Assembly: GCA_049889095.1 (NCBI GenBank)
Contig: JBLJFK010000001.1
Source of the DNA: Ewingella sp049889095
GTDB lineage: Bacteria > Pseudomonadota > Gammaproteobacteria > Enterobacterales > Enterobacteriaceae
Direction: 5' to 3' (one strand)
DNA length: 64,000 bases
Part shown: positions 7,937 through 16,873 of the stretch, piece after piece
How positions within the stretch are numbered: the first letter of the stretch is position 1
How the letters are laid out: each line of letters starts with the position of its first letter
The notes under the pieces: generated by a model
The model's database searches: none
The model's input: only the letters and a program-made list of their open reading frames with translations
Told to the model about the DNA's origin: nothing
Program-made: the position numbers and the translations under genes

Positions 7937-8659
7937 ATGGATTTTTTCAGTACTAGCCATATTTTGGTCCATATTCCGCTGGGTAAGGGCGGTTATGATC
8001 TCTCGTGGATAGAGGCAATAGGTACTCTGTTTGGCCTGTTATGCATCTGGTATGCCAGCAAAGAGAAGATCATTAACTACCCGTTTGGACTGATTAACGT
8101 CACCCTGTTCGCGGTGATTTTCTTTCAGATCCAGCTCTATGCAAGCCTGTTGCTGCAAATTTTCTTCTTCGCCGCCAATATTTATGGCTGGTATGCCTGG
8201 AGCCGTCAGACGGCAGACAAGCAGGCTGAGTTACAAATCCGCTGGCTTCCGCGTGGAAAAGCACTGGTCTGGAGTCTGGTCTGCGTGGTCGGTATTCTGT
8301 TGATGACTTTTAATATTGACCGCGTTTTTGCAGCCTTAAGCCAGATTGCCGTGAATCTGATGCAGACGATGGGGTTGGATGTGCAGATGCCTGTGCTGCA
8401 GCCGGATGCCTTCCCATTCTGGGACTCATCCATGATGGTGTTGTCGATTATTGCGATGTTGTTGATGACCCGTAAATACGTGGAGAACTGGCTGATATGG
8501 GTAGTGATTGATGTGATAAGCGTGGCAATTTTTGCTTATCAGGGCGTGTATGCCATGGCGCTGGAATATGTATTGCTGACGCTGATTGCGCTGAATGGAT
8601 CTTGGCTGTGGATCAAAAGTGCGGCTGAGAACGATTCTAAGCCCCTTCAGCGCGTTTAA
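7937..8659 (+). CDS. pnuC: PnuC, nicotinamide riboside transporter
   Basis: A 240-residue integral membrane protein with about seven helices and the family stretches FFAANIYGWYAWSR and QPDAFPFWDS. It moves nicotinamide riboside across the inner membrane by facilitated diffusion. Length and start (MDFFS) match E. coli PnuC (239). An AAGGGA Shine-Dalgarno precedes the ATG. It shares the nadA transcript, so it is likely under NadR control too. Confidence 0.97.
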   Translation: MDFFSTSHILVHIPLGKGGYDLSWIEAIGTLFGLLCIWYASKEKIINYPFGLINVTLFAVIFFQIQLYASLLLQIFFFAANIYGWYAWSRQTADKQAELQIRWLPRGKALVWSLVCVVGILLMTFNIDRVFAALSQIAVNLMQTMGLDVQMPVLQPDAFPFWDSSMMVLSIIAMLLMTRKYVENWLIWVVIDVISVAIFAYQGVYAMALEYVLLTLIALNGSWLWIKSAAENDSKPLQRV

Positions 8660-8684
8660 CTCGCTATAGAATAGGATTTATCGT

Positions 8685-8707
8685 AGCGCCTCCTTAATGG
8701 AGGCGCT
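8685..8707. terminator. Stem-loop between convergent pnuC and zitB
   Basis: AGCGCCTCC (8685-8693) pairs perfectly with GGAGGCGCT (8699-8707) around a 5-base loop. There is no strong T-run on either side, but its position between convergent genes suggests a shared terminator. Confidence 0.6.
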
Positions 8708-8733
8708 GTGCGTTTGAAGAGCAAATCAAGCGG

Positions 8734-9687
8734 TCAATGGTGATGCGCGTGACTGTGCCCGTGGTGTTCGTGCCCAGCTTCTGCGGTACTGCTTTCATTA
8801 ATCAGGCAGTCCGGCGTGCTGCACTCGCTATACTCCATCTGAATAGTGGCATGACCGATACGGTATTTATCCAGCAGGTGCTTCTGTATCCGACCCAATA
8901 ATGCATCGTGGTCGTGTGGGGGAACGACCTGCGCATGCAGCGTCATCAGGCGCTGTTCGCCAATCTGCCATACGTGAACATGATGAATACTGCGAATTTC
9001 GGGGATAGCGCCCGAGAGGTCTTTTCGCAGTTTCTCAATATCCACTTCTTGTGGCGTACCTTCGAGCAACTCATGAAAACTCTCTTTCATTAGGCGCCAT
9101 GCATTGCTGAGCACCAGGCATGACACCAGTACCGACAGAATCGGGTCAATGGGCGTCCAGCCAGTTTTCATGATGATAAGTGCAGCAGCGACGGCACCGA
9201 TTGAACCCAGCAAATCGCCCATCACGTGTAATGCCGCAGCGCGCACGTTGATATTGGCTTTCTCTTCTCCTTGGTGCAGCAACCAGAAAGAAACCAGATT
9301 AGCGAACAGCCCGGCGATACCAATGACCAGCATGGTTCCGCCCATCACCGGCTGCGGATTAACGAAACGGGTGATGGCTTCCCAAACAATCAAAATCACG
9401 ATCACCAGTAACGCCGCCGCATTCACGAAGGCGGCCATAGTGGTCAGCCGCAGATAGCCAAATGTGTGGCTGGCGCTGGGTTTTCGCTTGGCAAAATGTA
9501 CCGCCAGTAATGCAATGAGCAGAGCGGCGGCATCAGTCAACATATGACCCGCATCGGCCAGCAGTGCCAGTGAGCCGGAGATCAAGCCGCCGATCACTTC
9601 CACGACCATAAAGACCACGGTGATCATAAAGGCCAGCAGTAACCGGCGACTGTTTTTATCCTGAGGTAAAAATGACGTTGCTGACAT
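8734..9687 (-). CDS. zitB: ZitB, zinc/proton antiporter (cation diffusion facilitator)
   Basis: A 317-residue CDF exporter with six membrane helices (about residues 15-205) and a cytoplasmic C-terminal domain. Metal-site motifs are visible: DAGHMLTD (Asp45, His48, Asp52) and HVMGDLLGS. The histidine-rich tail HEHHGHSHAHHH is typical. It exports Zn2+ from the cytoplasm. Its AAGGAAAG Shine-Dalgarno overlaps the stop of the hybrid kinase gene (8-base gap, same strand), so it is probably co-transcribed with the two-component system; in E. coli zitB stands alone. Confidence 0.95.
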   Translation of the reverse strand: MSATSFLPQDKNSRRLLLAFMITVVFMVVEVIGGLISGSLALLADAGHMLTDAAALLIALLAVHFAKRKPSASHTFGYLRLTTMAAFVNAAALLVIVILIVWEAITRFVNPQPVMGGTMLVIGIAGLFANLVSFWLLHQGEEKANINVRAAALHVMGDLLGSIGAVAAALIIMKTGWTPIDPILSVLVSCLVLSNAWRLMKESFHELLEGTPQEVDIEKLRKDLSGAIPEIRSIHHVHVWQIGEQRLMTLHAQVVPPHDHDALLGRIQKHLLDKYRIGHATIQMEYSECSTPDCLINESSTAEAGHEHHGHSHAHHH

Positions 9688-9695
9688 ATCTTTCC

Positions 9696-12600
9696 TTATC
9701 TAAGTGAAACCGGATGAAGCGAGGAAGCAGCTTCTTGCATGCTGAGCTTATTGAGCAAATCCTGAGATAACCGGTGCATTTTATTATAGGCAACACAAGA
9801 TATATTGCCTTGATGACATTCTTCGATGGCTTCCTGGCATAGGGCCGCTTGCACGGGATAACCCAGGATCAGCAGGCTGCCTTTTATCCGATGGATTGCG
9901 TCTTTCAGCGCGGAGAAATCCCCGCAACCCTTTGCTATTTCTGCCTTGCGCAGATCCCCGTCCATCGTCAGTTGCAGTGTCTGGATTAGGCGTGCTATCA
10001 GTTGTTGATCCTGATTGCCGGTGTGTGCGAGGCGCTCCGGCAGATCGCTAAACGGGGCAGGAGCAGGCAATAACACCTGGCGGATATCAGCGAGAGAGAT
10101 CGGTTTGGTCAGGCAATGTTGCACGTCGAGGTGACGGAGCGACATGCGGGTGAACTCCTGCACATCGGCTGAACACAGCACAATCTGAATGCGCAGAGGT
10201 TGTGGATTCTGGCGTTCCTGACGTCGCACCAGTTTTGCCAGTGTAATGCCATCTGGATGCGGCATATTATAATCCACGAACAGTAATCCGAAAGGTGTCT
10301 GGGCGTGCGCACGTAAGAAGGCCCGGCCGCTATCGAATAAAGAGGCCGTAATGCCTAGCGTGGAGAGTTGTCGCTGCATTAAAAGCAAATTGGTCGGATG
10401 ATCGTCAATGACTGCCACGCGCAGGTTCTCGCTAAGAGGCTGGCTCTTGTCAGGCTGCACATGTTGTTTCACCGCAAAGGCCCTCGGCGCAGGGAAGATG
10501 ACACGGACTTCTGTGCCAATATCAGGCAGAGAGTTGAGATAAAGAGTGCCTGCCATTGTCTCCACGATCTCTTTGCATACTGATAACCCAAGGCCGCTGC
10601 CCTGAACGGAAAACAGCTGTGCGCCTTTACCCCGATAGTAAGGTTCGAAAAGTTTGTCGATCTCCTGTGGTTCAATTCCGCAGCCGGTATCACTGACCAC
10701 GATGTCCAGCAACTCGCCGCGACGAGCATCTTCTCTCCAGCTAATTCCGACGCTGATTTTCCCTTGTGCCGTAAATTTAATGGCATTACCGATCAGATTA
10801 TTCATCACCTGCATCAGCCGGTCGCTATCGATCATCAGCATGTCAGGCAGCGGGGTGAAGGGTTTAACATCAAAAATGACTGGACGCTGAGCTATCAGCG
10901 GTGGGTACAGCTGTGTCAGTTGAGTCATCCAGGTTGACGATGACATTGGCTTGGGTGACAACGTCAGGGTTCCGGTATCGAGACGAGCGTAATCCTGCAA
11001 GTCATTGAGAAGATTCATTAATGATGAAGCCGAACTGTAGATCAACGGCAGGTTTTCCCCAGGAGTGAACTGGCGTTGAAGCTCCAGTTCCAGCAGGCCG
11101 AGGATTGCATGCATAGGCGTGCGCAGTTCGTGGCTGAGCGTTGCCAGAAACTGGCTTTTGTTGCGGTTTGCCATCTCAGCCTGTTGCCGGGCCAGCTCCA
11201 GCCGCGCTCTTGCTTCACGCTCCCTGCGCCGTTCCCGGCGTAGTAGCCACAGGCGGCGGGCCAGAATCAGCACCAAGATTGCCACCACTGCTGCCAGTAA
11301 GCTCAGTAACCAGGTGGTTTGCGGCTGCATACGGTTATCGTTTACGGCGTCAATCACGTTACGGCGGTCGCTGGTCCACTCATCGCGTAGCGACTGCAAG
11401 GTTTGTGGCGGGATCTGCTGCAGATTTTTATCCAGAATAGAGAGCAGAAAAGGGGAGTGCAGGCCTACACCAAAGGAGATGGGATAAGAAATGTTGTTGG
11501 CAGCGAAGGCCAGTTTTATCGCCCCAGCGTAGCGTGATAATGAAATGAAATTGGCAGAAACGATGTTATCGACCAGTGCATCAATCTGGCCTCTGGCCAG
11601 TGCGTCGTAAAGTCCTTGAACGTTATTGAATTCAATTCTCGTATCATTAGCAGGAACAAGTGCGGCAGCCAAATCCCCCCTTATTACACCGATGCGTTTG
11701 CCCTGTAAATCCTGCCATGTAGAAACCCCCTCGCTGCTCTGGCGAATATAAACACCCCACAGAGAACGGTGAAACGGCATGCTGCTCAGGTAACGACCGC
11801 GTGAATCCGGCGACAGTGGCAGCACTGCCCGAAATAGCGCCTTTTCCTGACTAACAAGTTTGTCGGCCTGCTGTGCGTCACGGCCCCATACCGGTTCAAA
11901 TGTCAGCCCGGTATTTTGCGCAATGATATTGAGAATATCGACCACATAGCCGTGCGGCTCCCCGTCAGAGCCGCGATAGACAAAGGGGTAATTGTTCTCC
12001 GTTGCTGCATAAGGTACCCGCCGATGTTGCTGAACCCACCGTTCCTCGAGCGGCGTGAGCGACGCATTTCCTGCGTCAAGATAACTCGGGATGGGTTTAT
12101 TCCAGCGGCCCTGAAGGGTATTCATTACCTCCATCGGCGTGGTGGCGATAGTCTGATTCAGGACCTCGAGCAGGGCCGGATCATTGCTGGCGAATACGAA
12201 AGAGAGATTGCCGAAATCCAGCGCACTTTCGATGCGGTAAATCTGGCCGAGCTGTAACTGATCAAGAATAAAACTGGCGCTGGCTTCATCGGCGATCAGG
12301 TAATCACTCTTGCCGTTGAGCAGGGAGTAGACTGCCTGTAGATTATTGTCGAACAGATGTACATCGGGCGTCAGTTTACTGATGCGGTCGAAAGCCTGCA
12401 TGCCGGTCATTTTGCTGATGGCAATCTGCGCATCGCGGGAATTTACCATGATCTGACGGCTGTTCTGCCGGCTGCGTAGCACCCGCAGCGGGCTAATGTA
12501 GTAAGGCTTCGACGCCCACATACCAGGCGGCATCGCATTAAGCGGCACGCCATAAAACAGATCAATATCGCCCTGATTAAGGGCGCTTTGCAGCGCTGAG

Positions 12601-12899
12601 AGTGAAGGATAGCCGCGCAGGTCCAGCGTTATGCCCATCGCCTGCTGAACGTAACTCAGATAGTCGGCATTCAGGCCGTAATAATCATTGTCGATCAAAA
12701 TGTTATACGGACTGGTGTTATCGCTGAGAATACCGATGTGCAGCGTTTTTCCGCGCCACGGATTCTTTACGCCGTTAAGTAGCACGTCGGTGGGTAAATT
12801 GAGATTATTTGCCAGATGCAGCGGCGGAGATGCCGCCTGAAGCGGGGTGAAAAAAAACAGGAAAATCAGCAGCCAACCGGCGTGAATCAGCGCTTTCAC
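9696..12899 (-). CDS. BvgS/EvgS-type hybrid sensor histidine kinase
   Basis: 1067 residues. Domain order: signal peptide (about 1-22), two periplasmic solute-binding (SBP_bac_3/Venus-flytrap) domains (about 50-268 and 293-510), membrane helix (about 528-550), short coiled linker, HisKA (SHELRTP, His590), HATPase (N-box near 699-709, DTGCGI, GSGLGLS), receiver (phospho-acceptor Asp876, conserved Lys932) and C-terminal Hpt (HRIKGS, His1003). All phosphorelay residues are intact. No PAS domain is evident. The GTG start overlaps the regulator stop (GTGA). The ligand is unknown; linkage to zitB hints at metal or envelope sensing but does not prove it. Confidence 0.93.
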   Translation of the reverse strand: MKALIHAGWLLIFLFFFTPLQAASPPLHLANNLNLPTDVLLNGVKNPWRGKTLHIGILSDNTSPYNILIDNDYYGLNADYLSYVQQAMGITLDLRGYPSLSALQSALNQGDIDLFYGVPLNAMPPGMWASKPYYISPLRVLRSRQNSRQIMVNSRDAQIAISKMTGMQAFDRISKLTPDVHLFDNNLQAVYSLLNGKSDYLIADEASASFILDQLQLGQIYRIESALDFGNLSFVFASNDPALLEVLNQTIATTPMEVMNTLQGRWNKPIPSYLDAGNASLTPLEERWVQQHRRVPYAATENNYPFVYRGSDGEPHGYVVDILNIIAQNTGLTFEPVWGRDAQQADKLVSQEKALFRAVLPLSPDSRGRYLSSMPFHRSLWGVYIRQSSEGVSTWQDLQGKRIGVIRGDLAAALVPANDTRIEFNNVQGLYDALARGQIDALVDNIVSANFISLSRYAGAIKLAFAANNISYPISFGVGLHSPFLLSILDKNLQQIPPQTLQSLRDEWTSDRRNVIDAVNDNRMQPQTTWLLSLLAAVVAILVLILARRLWLLRRERRREREARARLELARQQAEMANRNKSQFLATLSHELRTPMHAILGLLELELQRQFTPGENLPLIYSSASSLMNLLNDLQDYARLDTGTLTLSPKPMSSSTWMTQLTQLYPPLIAQRPVIFDVKPFTPLPDMLMIDSDRLMQVMNNLIGNAIKFTAQGKISVGISWREDARRGELLDIVVSDTGCGIEPQEIDKLFEPYYRGKGAQLFSVQGSGLGLSVCKEIVETMAGTLYLNSLPDIGTEVRVIFPAPRAFAVKQHVQPDKSQPLSENLRVAVIDDHPTNLLLMQRQLSTLGITASLFDSGRAFLRAHAQTPFGLLFVDYNMPHPDGITLAKLVRRQERQNPQPLRIQIVLCSADVQEFTRMSLRHLDVQHCLTKPISLADIRQVLLPAPAPFSDLPERLAHTGNQDQQLIARLIQTLQLTMDGDLRKAEIAKGCGDFSALKDAIHRIKGSLLILGYPVQAALCQEAIEECHQGNISCVAYNKMHRLSQDLLNKLSMQEAASSLHPVSLR

Positions 12900-13510
12900 T
12901 GCTGCAGCTCTTTGTACACCGCCGCCAGTTCAAGCAAATTAGTGGCACCGGTTTTACGTAAAATTGTATTTTTATGCGTACTAACGGTTTTATTACTGAT
13001 GCTGAGCATGTCGGCAATCTGTAAATTCGATAAACCCTTTGCCAGCAAACCGATCACTTGCAATTCTTTCGGGGTTAACACTTGCGATTCACCGGTGTCC
13101 TCAGGCGTCGGATAGGTTACCCATTCAGGAAAGAAACGCTCTCCCTTACTGACCGCATCAACGGCGGCGATCAATTCGCTCATCGGCTGGCCTTTACTGA
13201 CAAAGCCGCAAGCTCCACCATATTGCGCCAGACGGGCATACACGTCCTCTTCCTGTGCGGTGTAAATCAGAATGTTCAGCGCAGGGTAGTGTCGCAGCAT
13301 CCGCTTCATCAGTTGTAAACCGTCGACCTGCGGCAGGCCAATGTCCAGAATTACCAGTTTGAAGGTGCGCTCCGCCAGGCAATGCATGGCTTGCACATCA
13401 GCAGCAGCGCTGAATAGTTGCCATTGTTGTTCCGATCTCTGCAACGCGGCTTCCAGCGCCACCTGAACTAAAGGGTGATCGTCGACCAGCAGCAGAGACA
13501 GAATAGGCAT
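12896..13510 (-). CDS. LuxR/FixJ-type response regulator, partner of the hybrid kinase
   Basis: About 204 residues from the ATG at 13510; a TTG at 13522 would add four. The receiver domain is at about 5-120 with acidic pocket VDDHP, phospho-acceptor Asp in VILDIGLP and Lys in FVSKGQP. The LuxR helix-turn-helix is at about 143-200 (LTPKELQVIGLLAKGLSNLQ, TVSTHKNTILRK). It resembles BvgA/EvgA regulators. It overlaps the kinase start by four bases, so the pair is translationally coupled. The start choice is uncertain because no strong Shine-Dalgarno is visible. Confidence 0.92.
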   Translation of the reverse strand: MPILSLLLVDDHPLVQVALEAALQRSEQQWQLFSAAADVQAMHCLAERTFKLVILDIGLPQVDGLQLMKRMLRHYPALNILIYTAQEEDVYARLAQYGGACGFVSKGQPMSELIAAVDAVSKGERFFPEWVTYPTPEDTGESQVLTPKELQVIGLLAKGLSNLQIADMLSISNKTVSTHKNTILRKTGATNLLELAAVYKELQQ

Positions 13511-13637
13511 GAGGATATTCAACGCTAAGAGATAAAGGGACTTTCAGCATAACCGAAGCGGTATCACTTGCAAACGTCCACAAAAATAGGAGCCGAAGCC
13601 CCCATTTGCAGATTCACTCATGAGTCAGTCGACGAAA

Positions 13638-13979
13638 TCAGTTACCCGTGGCTTTAGATTTCTCACTACCCGGAACTTGATTAGGGCAGCGGCCGTCTTT
13701 ACACATGGTTTTTTCGTGATCGGCTGTTTTACTGCTCATTTTGTGATGGGTCTTATCTGTAGATTTATGCGCTTTGTTATGGACTTCATTTACCGGTTTA
13801 TCGGTATTATTGATCTTACTGTTATCAACACTTTTGGGGGCGATCTTTTGAATCGAACCTGGGCTACCGGATTGGTTCGCTGCACCATTGTTGGAACCTG
13901 CATCAGTCCCCTCAGCAAAAGCTGCACCACTACCTAACGTCATTGTTGCGGCAAGAATCATAATCGCAAGCTTGTTCAT
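13638..13979 (-). CDS. ybgS: YbgS-like small secreted protein
   Basis: 113 residues: a signal peptide (MNKLAIMILAATMTLGSGAA, cleaved near AFA) and then a low-complexity, Asn/Lys/Ser/His-rich mature part ending with TMCKDGRCPN, the signature of the YbgS family. The ATG at 13979 has a GGAGAG Shine-Dalgarno. Position next to aroG agrees with E. coli (zitB-ybgS-aroG). Function is unknown; E. coli YbgS is a periplasmic protein. Confidence 0.85.
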   Translation of the reverse strand: MNKLAIMILAATMTLGSGAAFAEGTDAGSNNGAANQSGSPGSIQKIAPKSVDNSKINNTDKPVNEVHNKAHKSTDKTHHKMSSKTADHEKTMCKDGRCPNQVPGSEKSKATGN

Positions 13980-14106
13980 ATCTTGTCTCTCCATCTTATG
14001 GTTGTGATATATCGTCTTTGTATGGCTGTATAAGCTCTATATCTAAAGCCTAGCTGATGATTAGGTGACTGCAATATTATTGAGACTATTCGTAAAGGCT
14101 TCTCTG

Positions 14107-14124
14107 TCTCAAAGTGCATTTACA
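14107..14124 (+). promoter_or_regulatory. Possible TyrR box before aroG
   Basis: TCTCAAAGTGCATTTACA has one good TyrR half-site (TTTACA, reading TGTAAA on the other strand) and a poor partner. AroG is TyrR-repressed in E. coli, which makes the site plausible, but the match is partial. Confidence 0.4.
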
Positions 14125-14202
14125 CTGGCACGCAATGCGGCTAGATTGGAGTCGTTCGGCATTTCGCTCCGCCTTCATTTTGAAAGACCTTATGGAACAG
14201 TT

Positions 14203-15255
14203 ATGAATTATCAAAACGACGATTTACGCATCAAAGAAATCAAGGAACTTTTGCCCCCGGTGGCACTGCTGGAGAAATTCCCGGCGACCGACAAATCAGC
14301 AAAAACAGTATCTCAGGCACGCAATGCCATTCATAAGATATTGAAAGGAAATGATGATCGTTTACTCGTTGTCATTGGACCCTGCTCCATTAACGATCCT
14401 AAGACCGCGAAAGAGTACGCAGCCCGTTTGCTGACCATGCGCCAAGAGTTGCAGGGTGAGCTGGAAATTGTGATGCGCGTGTATTTTGAAAAACCGCGTA
14501 CCACCGTGGGCTGGAAAGGGCTGATTAACGACCCGCAAATGAACAACAGTTATCAGATTAATGAGGGTTTGCGTATTGCCCGCAAATTGTTGCTGGATAT
14601 TAATGACTCAGGTTTACCGGCAGCCGGTGAATTTCTTGATATGATCACGCCGCAATATTTAGCCGATCTGATGAGTTGGGGTGCTATTGGTGCGCGTACC
14701 ACGGAATCTCAGGTTCACCGTGAACTGGCGTCGGGCCTTTCCTGCCCGGTGGGATTCAAAAATGGCACTGATGGCACTATCAAAGTGGCTATCGACGCTA
14801 TTAATGCTGCCGGCGCACCGCATTGTTTCCTGTCCGTCACCAAATGGGGCCATTCGGCGATTGTTAGCACCAGCGGCAACAACGACTGCCACATCATCCT
14901 GCGCGGCGGCAAAAAACCAAACTACAGTGCTGAAGATGTGAAAGAAGTGAAAGAAAGCCTGAAAAAAGGCGGTTTGCCAGCGCAAATTATGATCGACTTC
15001 AGTCATGCGAACAGCAGCAAACAGTTCAAAAAACAGATGGAAGTCTGCACCGACGTTTGCGGTCAGTTGGCTAATGGTGAGCAGGCCATTATGGGTGTGA
15101 TGGTGGAAAGCCACCTGGTCGAAGGGAATCAAAACCTCGACAGCGGTGAACCCCTGACTTATGGCCAGAGCGTGACCGATGCCTGCATAGGCTGGGAAGA
15201 TACCGAAATCCTTCTGCGTGAACTGGCGGATGCGGTAAAAGCGCGTCGCGGTTAA
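14203..15255 (+). CDS. aroG: AroG, phenylalanine-sensitive DAHP synthase
   Basis: A 350-residue class I 3-deoxy-D-arabino-heptulosonate 7-phosphate synthase. It condenses phosphoenolpyruvate and erythrose 4-phosphate, the first step of aromatic biosynthesis. The start MNYQNDDLRIKEIKELLPPV and the length equal E. coli AroG, the Phe-inhibited isozyme. Active-site stretches GPCSIND, YFEKPRTTVGWKG and DFSHANSSK are present. The frame is open from 14065 but homology starts at the ATG at 14203. A strong terminator follows. Confidence 0.98.
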   Translation: MNYQNDDLRIKEIKELLPPVALLEKFPATDKSAKTVSQARNAIHKILKGNDDRLLVVIGPCSINDPKTAKEYAARLLTMRQELQGELEIVMRVYFEKPRTTVGWKGLINDPQMNNSYQINEGLRIARKLLLDINDSGLPAAGEFLDMITPQYLADLMSWGAIGARTTESQVHRELASGLSCPVGFKNGTDGTIKVAIDAINAAGAPHCFLSVTKWGHSAIVSTSGNNDCHIILRGGKKPNYSAEDVKEVKESLKKGGLPAQIMIDFSHANSSKQFKKQMEVCTDVCGQLANGEQAIMGVMVESHLVEGNQNLDSGEPLTYGQSVTDACIGWEDTEILLRELADAVKARRG

Positions 15256-15278
15256 CCCGTTCGAAAGATAAAGCATCT

Positions 15279-15307
15279 AAAGCTCCGCTTGCGGGGCTTT
15301 TTCATTT
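15279..15307 (+). terminator. Terminator after aroG
   Basis: AAAGCTCCG (15279-15287) pairs with CGGGGCTTT (15292-15300) around CTTG, followed by T-rich sequence. The last bases overlap the stop codon of the convergent exporter gene. Confidence 0.85.
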
Positions 15308-16759
15308 TTTAGCTTGCCGTGATACGACATCGCCTGCGTTGGGGGCCAAACGGGCAATGTCGATCACCGCTAGCGCGGTCACCAGTGCAATCATCGCAAA
15401 GCCCAGCCTGAAGGCGATGCCAGGAATTGACGTTAACCCCGCATAGGTGGCGATTAATTCTCCCGCCCGAATGCTGAGTGCGCCGAGGGTCACCCCAAGG
15501 CCCGCCGCCAGCTGCAATGAGGTGCTGAAAAGCGTATTGGCTGAGCTCATTTCGGTATCCGGTACCTCGGCAAATGCCAGCGTGCTTATCCCGGTGAACT
15601 GCATCGAACGACACAATCCGCCCCAGAACAGCATCATAATTGTTAGCACTTCCGGGCTGGAAGGCGTGAGAAAAGCGCACACCAGCAAAGAGAGTGCGCT
15701 GAGCAGGCCGTTACCGATCAGTAATTTTTTAAAACCAAAATAGCGAATCAGCGGCGTAGTTGCCGGCTTCATCATCAGATTCCCGGCGAATACCGCCAGC
15801 ACCAGAACACCAGAGTGAAAGGCATCCAATCCGAATCCCACCTGAAACATCAGCGGTAACATAAAGGGCACAGCACTGATGGTAGTACGGAAAATAAACC
15901 CACCGCGCATGGTGATCCTGAAGCTGTTTACCTTAAGCGAATCTAGCCTGATCATCGGAAAAGCGGCATTACGCAGATGCCTGACCGCCATCCACAGTGC
16001 GATGCCACCGATGGTCAGTAGGCTTAGCGTATAAGTCAGATTTACCTGCTGCTTACTGCACAGTTCGAGCCCGATCACTAAACAGAGCATTGCGACACCC
16101 ATCATGATAAAGCCTTTGATGTCAAAGGGCTGTTTTCCCGAGGATATCTTGTTGGGGAGCAGTCGCCAGGCCAAAATAATCGCCAGGGCGCCAAGGGGAA
16201 CATTGATAAAAAATATCCAGTGCCAACTGGCATAAGTGGTAATAAAACCGCCTATCGGTGGGCCGAGAATAGGGGCAACCAGCGCAGGCCACGTGAGTGT
16301 TGCTATCGCTTTAATCAACTGATCTTTCGGCGTAGTGCGCAGAACTACCAGCCGGCCAACCGGCACCATCATGGCGCCGCCAATTCCCTGAATAATACGC
16401 ATGACGACAAATTCAGTGACATTATGTGCCAGCCCGCAAAATAACGAAGAGAGTGTGAAGATAAGCAGGGCGGCACTGAAGACGTTGCGGGCCCCGAAAC
16501 GTTCGGCGATCCAGCCGCTGGCGGGTATCAGAACCGCGAGGGTTAGCAGATAGGCACTGATACCAATGTTTAAATCAACCGCTGACACACCAAAAGAGTG
16601 CGCCATAGCCGGTAGCGCTGTGGCAATGATTGTACCGTCCAGAAACTCCATGAAGAAAGCCCCAGCCACCAGCAGTGCCGTGGGAGAAAGCCCTGCGCAG
16701 CGGTCTGGATTATCGCTTGACTGAGACGTTTGATCGGGTTGTGCGTCAGCGCGTGACAT
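15302..16759 (-). CDS. DHA2-family MFS multidrug exporter, MdtD/EmrB-like
   Basis: 485 residues with about 14 membrane helices. Motif C-like and family stretches include FFMEFLDGTIIATALP, RIIQGIGGAMMVPVGRL and PPIGGFITTYASWHWIFFIN, which resemble E. coli MdtD (YegB) more than EmrB. It is a proton-coupled drug or metabolite exporter of the inner membrane; its substrate is unknown. It is a lone gene between aroG and gpmA, where E. coli has no such gene, so it is probably an accessory insertion. No adjacent regulator is seen. Confidence 0.88.
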   Translation of the reverse strand: MSRADAQPDQTSQSSDNPDRCAGLSPTALLVAGAFFMEFLDGTIIATALPAMAHSFGVSAVDLNIGISAYLLTLAVLIPASGWIAERFGARNVFSAALLIFTLSSLFCGLAHNVTEFVVMRIIQGIGGAMMVPVGRLVVLRTTPKDQLIKAIATLTWPALVAPILGPPIGGFITTYASWHWIFFINVPLGALAIILAWRLLPNKISSGKQPFDIKGFIMMGVAMLCLVIGLELCSKQQVNLTYTLSLLTIGGIALWMAVRHLRNAAFPMIRLDSLKVNSFRITMRGGFIFRTTISAVPFMLPLMFQVGFGLDAFHSGVLVLAVFAGNLMMKPATTPLIRYFGFKKLLIGNGLLSALSLLVCAFLTPSSPEVLTIMMLFWGGLCRSMQFTGISTLAFAEVPDTEMSSANTLFSTSLQLAAGLGVTLGALSIRAGELIATYAGLTSIPGIAFRLGFAMIALVTALAVIDIARLAPNAGDVVSRQAKK

Positions 16760-16808
16760 GACTCATTCCTGTTCTGGGGTTCATCTGCAGATTTTATACT
16801 GAAAACCA

Positions 16809-16838
16809 TAAAAAAAGGGACAGCTTGCGCTATCCCTT
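16809..16838 (-). terminator. Terminator after gpmA
   Basis: On the minus strand AAGGGATAGC pairs with GCTGTCCCTT around GCAA, followed by seven T bases. It ends gpmA transcription. Confidence 0.9.
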
Positions 16839-16873
16839 CTCTGCACTTGTAATATCACGCAGATGCCGCGAAA

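Noticed and set aside
14659..15276. 205-codon minus-strand frame antisense to aroG, and similar long antisense frames in gal, moa and gpm genes.
   Set aside because: The sense-strand genes are unambiguous and the antisense products have no recognisable features.
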